DNA of 64,000 bases from Manduca sexta (taxonomy: Eukaryota > Arthropoda > Insecta > Lepidoptera > Sphingidae): NCBI RefSeq assembly GCF_014839805.1, contig NC_051116.1:6119556-6183555 (forward strand), read 5' to 3'. Shown in pieces: positions 60,205 through 64,000 of this stretch; position 1 is the first letter of the stretch; each line of letters opens with the position of its first letter. The notes under the pieces were generated by a model, which saw only the letters and a list, made by a program, of their open reading frames with translations, made no database searches and was not told where the DNA came from. A program made the position numbers and the translations under genes.

Positions 60205-60605
60205 CATGTTTTTTTTTTACCTTTTGCGGTTTTTACCAGGTTACCTTGCTAACGGGATACAAGTGACCCATTGGCTTAACCCATTCAGCAGCGGAATGTT
60301 TGCCGGCAAACATGACAGCTAATTGACATTACGTTTGTCACGGGAATATAACCTTATTCTTGACTACATAATAAGGTTATTTTTCCGTGACACGCGTAAT
60401 GTTATGTAGCTCTCATGTTTGCCGGCAAACATTCCGCTGGTAAATGGGTTAAAAACACAGCGACTCCGGTGAGGGGAAGGGAAGGAAACGGGGGACGGAT
60501 GAGTAGCGGAAGATGAGAATTTGCAAGCCATTTTAGGCCTCAATGTGAATTTACAACTATGAAATATACATACTAAGCTGTGTGCCTGGCCCGCGACAAG
60601 TGTCT
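60205..60605 (-). mobile_element. Poly-A retroposon (about 330-bp family) split by a TTAA MITE
   Basis: The reversed element begins with a T-run at 60212, GGTTACCTTGCTAACGGG and CCATTGGCTTAA. It resumes after the MITE with GCGACTCCGGTGAGGGGAAG and ends AAGCTGTGTGCCTGGCCCGC. The latter matches the start of the 11.8- and 15.5-kb copies (CGTGGCCCTAGGCACACAG). Confidence 0.6.
60280..60448. mobile_element. TTAA-flanked palindromic MITE (piggyBac-type)
   Basis: This 169-bp element begins CCCATTCAGCAGCGGAATG and ends with the near-complement CATTCCGCTGGTAAATGGG. TTAA flanks both sides (60276-60279 and 60449-60452). The TTAA target and CCC starts are the signature of piggyBac-like elements. Both arms contain GTTTGCCGGCAAAC, itself a perfect palindrome, and the centre holds AATAAGGTTAT and its complement. 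Nearly the whole element can fold into one hairpin. Confidence 0.85.
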
Positions 60606-60774
60606 CGAGCCTATAAGTCTCAAATTATGCATAAAGTTACTCTTAATGACGTAAATAGTAGCACTAAGGGTGATTTTTGGAAATTCAACTCAGGAGTTAT
60701 GATAGGGGATGAAATTTAAAAACTACCCACCTAGTAGGTACCAACCAACATGGATTAAAGGCGTTTTGAGAATT

Positions 60775-61258
60775 CTACCACGGTATCCCCTGCGTGTCAT
60801 AAAACGCGACTAATAGGGGCCATTAAGGGGTCGCAGGCCGCCATTAGTTTGCGTGTGTTGAGTACATTGTGGTGACCCCTGGGATGGACGGCAGTGTGGT
60901 AGATAGGTCTCATGGTGCCGTTGACGCTGATGGCGTCCTTCGGTTCGTAGGGCCTTCTGTAACCCCCACTTTCCACTTAGAAGATGAAGGGCCGTAGCAG
61001 GCAGCATCTCACAGGGACGACTACTTAGACACTTCTATCGAAGGAAGCAACCGTCCCTAATGCGCCGAAGCGAGCCACCACGGAATTTTAGCTTGTGGAC
61101 CGTGTATAGGTATATATATTATGGTTAAAGACTCGGCCTATCAAATCCGGGTGTCTCAACGTCGGACTGTAAGTCACGGTGACCCCACCATAACCGTCCA
61201 GTCGCAGCCCGTAAAGACTGGGCGATAATGCACTTTCACCGCGAAATCAAAAAAAAAA
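60775..61258 (+). mobile_element. Poly-A retroposon (GGCGACTAATAGGG family), longer diverged copy
   Basis: CTACCACGGTATCCCCTGCG, AAAACGCGACTAATAGGGGC, GATGGCGTCCTTCGG, AAGACTGGGCGATAATGCAC and AATCAAAAAAAAAA follow the order of the nested element at 28194-28522. A central segment (about 60960-61150) is absent there. It is therefore closer to the parental non-LTR 3' region. Confidence 0.6.
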
Positions 61259-61359
61259 CTTAGTTTTGAGCAGCCCGCATCCATCCATCAGAAGTTATTG
61301 TTAAATTTTCATTAGGCAGGTGGTCACTTTTATTGACGGTAAGTCTTTTGTATGCGAGG

Positions 61360-61530
61360 GGCCTTTTGGGTAGACCTACCACTGTATTGTCCATTTCTAC
61401 CGACAAGCGAAGTGTGTATGCTCTGTTGTGTGCCGGTTTTGAAGAAATTGTAGCCTAAATGATTGGGAATTATGCCATTTAACATCTTAAGTGTCATAAC
61501 AACGAGCGCACTGGAGTGCCACGCTGTAGT
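61360..61530 (+). mobile_element. Retroposon C fragment, diverged
   Basis: CCTACCACTGTATTGTCCAT, GAAGTGTGTATGCTCTGTTG, GTGTGCCGGTTTTGAAG and GAGCGCACTGGAGTG match the middle of retroposon C. Confidence 0.5.
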
Positions 61531-61544
61531 ATGAATGAATTAAT

Positions 61545-61915
61545 CCCTCCTAAGCGAATTTCGGCCACAGCGGCTAATCTTAACGGAGATCAGCCAGGTA
61601 CGCAAGATATATTATAGTGCACAAGTGCATGCGCAATACATAAGCACTCTTTGTTCCTTCACTCTCATAGTTCGGTGAGACGACAATCCGACATGACAGG
61701 AGAGAGATCAGCCGCAGGACCAACGGCTTAACGTGTTTTCCGAGACACGGGGGTATCACACCGCCAACTTCCTGACTCCGAGCTGCGACTGAGTAATTTT
61801 TAAGATGGAAAAACCCAGTCATAACTTTTTTGGCCCGACCCGGGTTTCGAAGTCATCAGGCGGTAGTTGTACTTGTTCTGTGTACAATTACAACTTTGCC
61901 ACCGAGGCAGTCAAT
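61545..61915 (-). mobile_element. SINE-3 copy, near full length
   Basis: CTAAGCGAATTTCGGCCACA, GCACTCTTTGTTCCTTCACT, CACGGGGGTATCACACCGCC, TGGAAAAACCCAGTCATAAC and CAACTTTGCCACCGAGGCAG, reversed. The box B region is altered (CCCGGGTTTCGAAGTC). Confidence 0.7.
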
Positions 61916-61919
61916 GCTG

Positions 61920-62305
61920 TACTATAATTCAGTTATGTACTTATCGTGTTGCCACTCGTGGTCGGTCGCTTACCAAAACACTTATATTTACAAGATATAC
62001 ATTTCATTAACAAGAGGAATGACTTATATTTCTAAGATATTAAACCTTTTTGCATACAATCGTCTGAGGCCGCAAAATTCAAGATATCTTTAAAAGAATT
62101 CTTTACGAATGTGACGCCCGGGCATTCCAATAAAGTTGAAACCTTGGAAAGTCGTAGGGTATTGTTGAAAAAAACCGCATTTATATTAAAATTTTATCGT
62201 GAAAGAAATCCAAATTTCATTTTGATTTTCATTGTAAAGGTTTTGTTCTAATTTTATGTGCACGACTCTCTGACTATTTTTTTAATATGCATATCTTTTA
62301 TTTGT
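61920..62305. other. Stretch without recognised feature
   Basis: Nothing is supported. Confidence 0.3.
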
Positions 62306-62309
62306 TCTA

Positions 62310-62680
62310 TAACAGACGTATATTCTATAAACACGAACGTCCATATAAACTATTTGTTCAAACTATGGACAAATTTTTTCAATCGACAAATATAAATTTA
62401 CTAGTTGACCCGACAGACGTTGTCCTGTCAGTCGCTGAAATTAAATTTTCTAACGTTCCGCTCAACTTCTTTAATTTCTTCTTTCATAAGAACCTTCTCC
62501 TTACAATAACAAACACAACAACAACAAAAAATAGTGAAATCGGTCCAGCCGTTCACGCGTGATAGAAATAGGGATTCATTTCTATATATAGATGACCAAG
62601 GGAAATAGGGATTCATTTTTATATATCATCAAATCTATACTAATATTATAAAGAAGAAATGTTTGTAACTTTATTTGTTT
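62310..62680 (+). repeat. Repeat E scrap and CTAGTTGACCCGACAGACG repeat
   Basis: 62310-62365 (GACGTATATTCTATAAACAC, GTCCATATAAACTATTTG) is the reversed end of repeat E. 62400-62600 is the repeat also seen at 10140, with GAAATCGGTCCAGCCGTTCA as an extra landmark. A short direct duplication of AATAGGGATTCATTT follows at 62566 and 62604. Confidence 0.45.
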
Positions 62681-62989
62681 GTAGTAGCAAACCTCTGGCA
62701 CTACTGAACCGGTTTAGAAAATTATTTCACTAAGTAGGACCAGGCACGATTTAGCTAGAGGGAAGGAGAGGGGGGGGGGTTCAAATATTTAAAAAAATGC
62801 CATTGAATGACGTCCATATTTGAAAGAAAATAACAGAAGGTTTTAAGTATCAAAAAGCTTGAAAACAATCAATTGTTAGTTGACCAAACTTTATTTCGAT
62901 GTGTTTACCAAGGCCCAGGCCCATTATTATTATTATTAATTGCCAATATTTCAAAATATATTTTACCCTACGAATAACTTAAATCTAAT

Positions 62990-63315
62990 AATAATAATAT
63001 CAGCCCTGTATATACTGTCCCACTGTTGGGCACGGGCCTCCTCTACTACTGAGAGGGATTAGACCTTAGTCCACCACGCTGGCCTAGTGCGGATTGGTAG
63101 ACTTCACGCATCCTCGAAAATTCTTATAGAGAATTTCACAGGTATGCAGGTTTCCTCACGATGTTTTCCTTCACCGTTAAAGCAACAGATAATTCACAAA
63201 GAATACACACATAATATTTAGAAAAGTCAGAGGTGTGTGCCCTTGGGACTTGAACCTGCAGACATCCGTCTCGTCAGTCCGTTCCACAACCAACTAGGCT
63301 ATCGCGACCTTTTTT
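62990..63315 (-). mobile_element. SINE-A copy, near full length
   Basis: AATAATATCAGCCCTGTATA, ACCTTAGTCCACCACGCTGG, GGACTTGAACCTGCAGACAT and AACTAGGCTATCGCGACC. It is followed immediately by an RTE scrap. Confidence 0.78.
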
Positions 63316-63344
63316 TAACTTGAACCTGATTGATATCATTATCA

Positions 63345-63455
63345 TCATCAGCCGCAAGATGTTTACTGCTGAAATGGGCCTCCCCCAAAGATTTCCAAAT
63401 CGACTTATTGGAAGCGGACCGCATCCAGCGACTTCTATTAGGTCATCGGTGAATG
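63345..63455 (-). pseudogene. RTE LINE 3' fragment, uninterrupted
   Basis: The CATTATCATCATCA tail, GGGCCTCCCCCAAAGATTTC, GACTTATTGGAAGCGGACCG and ATCCAGCGACTTC read on the minus strand as DDLIEVAGCG-type RTE C-terminus. It shows what the MITE-split fragment at 4870-5345 looked like before insertion. Confidence 0.6.
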
Positions 63456-63905
63456 AATGAATGATTTTTTTCAAAATAAATATTTACCCGAAATAAAAAG
63501 CATCCAGGAATAATGTAGAAGTATATATCAAAAAACCTATGTTCGATAGTTCCCGTTCTTGCAGATTTAATAGGGGGTGCATGTGCATCTACTTACACCT
63601 CCTTCCCGGCGCCCATGACACTAGCACTCATTCGATAAACCACAATCTGCAGTCACTAGTAAAACAGAATAATATCTTATCTATTGAACAGTTTCAAAGT
63701 ATTATCCATGCAATGGAGACATTTCAATTAAAATCCTAAGGAATTTCAAACTTGAACTAAGCTTGTTTCAATTGTTTTTATCTGGGAAAATTGAAGGCGT
63801 TCTTTGTAATGACGGTATTATTTTAAACTTGCGAGATGTCGCTATAGTATCTACCATGAGCAACATGTACATAGCTGGGATTACTTATATTAATAAAAAA
63901 AGATC
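63456..63905. other. Unassigned stretch
   Basis: An open frame at 63539-63739 encodes an unrecognised 66-residue peptide. No supporting context was found. Confidence 0.2.
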
Positions 63906-63907
63906 TT

Positions 63908-64000
63908 ATAATGTGAGAGTCCACCTGGATAGGTACCACTGCAATGTTTATTTCTACCGCCAAGCACCAGTGTGTGGTGTTGTGTTCCGGTTTAAAGAAC
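63908..64000 (+). mobile_element. Retroposon C copy, cut by the window edge
   Basis: AATGTGAGAGTCCACCTGGA, TAGGTACCACTGCAATG and TGTTGTGTTCCGGTTTAAAG match the 5' half of retroposon C. The rest lies beyond the window. Confidence 0.65.

Overview
The window looks like lepidopteran (butterfly or moth) nuclear DNA: AT-rich, with short GC-rich islands, and filled with retroposons of the kinds typical of Lepidoptera. I found no convincing host protein gene, rRNA, tRNA gene or CRISPR array. Nearly all sequence I can explain is transposable element, much of it nested. The family assignments rest on motif recognition; no database search was possible.

The centrepiece is a DIRS-type tyrosine-recombinase retrotransposon at 36721-41667, coding on the minus strand. 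It has 161-bp inverted terminal repeats that are identical by eye. An internal complementary region at 36959-37058 is exactly the reverse complement of the joined outer ends of the element. Remnants of gag, reverse transcriptase, RNase H and tyrosine recombinase are present, broken by about a dozen small frameshifts that nearly all fall in homopolymer runs.

Other well-delimited elements are: a hAT element at 21422-22262 (17-bp perfect terminal inverted repeats, 8-bp target duplication, remnant transposase C-terminus); a 5'-truncated LINE at 28891-30134 carrying a 290-residue reverse transcriptase fragment, inserted in an older TIR element; a TA-flanked foldback element at 42187-43057; a TTAA-flanked palindromic MITE at 60280-60448; two MITEs with CGCACTCTTAATAAAAT ends at 50-52 kb; a pair of 240-bp MITEs with CTGCCGTGCTAAGC ends at 4.9 and 20.5 kb; and several RTE-type LINE 3' ends with GAT-repeat tails.

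The background consists of at least five short retroposon families. SINE-A (about 17 copies) is tRNA-derived and resembles the Metulj SINEs known from butterflies; many copies have clear target duplications. SINE-2 and SINE-3 have different tRNA-like heads. Retroposons B and C share both their start (CTGGTGGTAGG) and their 3' module (CTTACCATCAGG) but differ inside; a LINE tail near 24.2 kb carries the same 3' module. A fifth family, about 330 bp with a poly-A end, occurs at 11.8, 15.5, 59 and 60.2 kb.

Layout: 0-9 kb, SINE, RTE and LINE-tail fragments in unannotated AT-rich DNA; 9-20 kb, TIR-1 elements, poly-A retroposons and SINE-A copies; 20-24 kb, a nested MITE, the hAT element and a local duplication; 26-36 kb, dense nested SINE, LINE and RTE material; 36-43 kb, a microsatellite-bearing repeat, the DIRS element and the foldback element; 43-64 kb, scattered SINE, B and C copies, MITEs, a 46-bp tandem array and the TTAA MITE. 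The absence of host genes over 64 kb suggests an intergenic, heterochromatic or sex-chromosome setting, but the sequence alone cannot say which.
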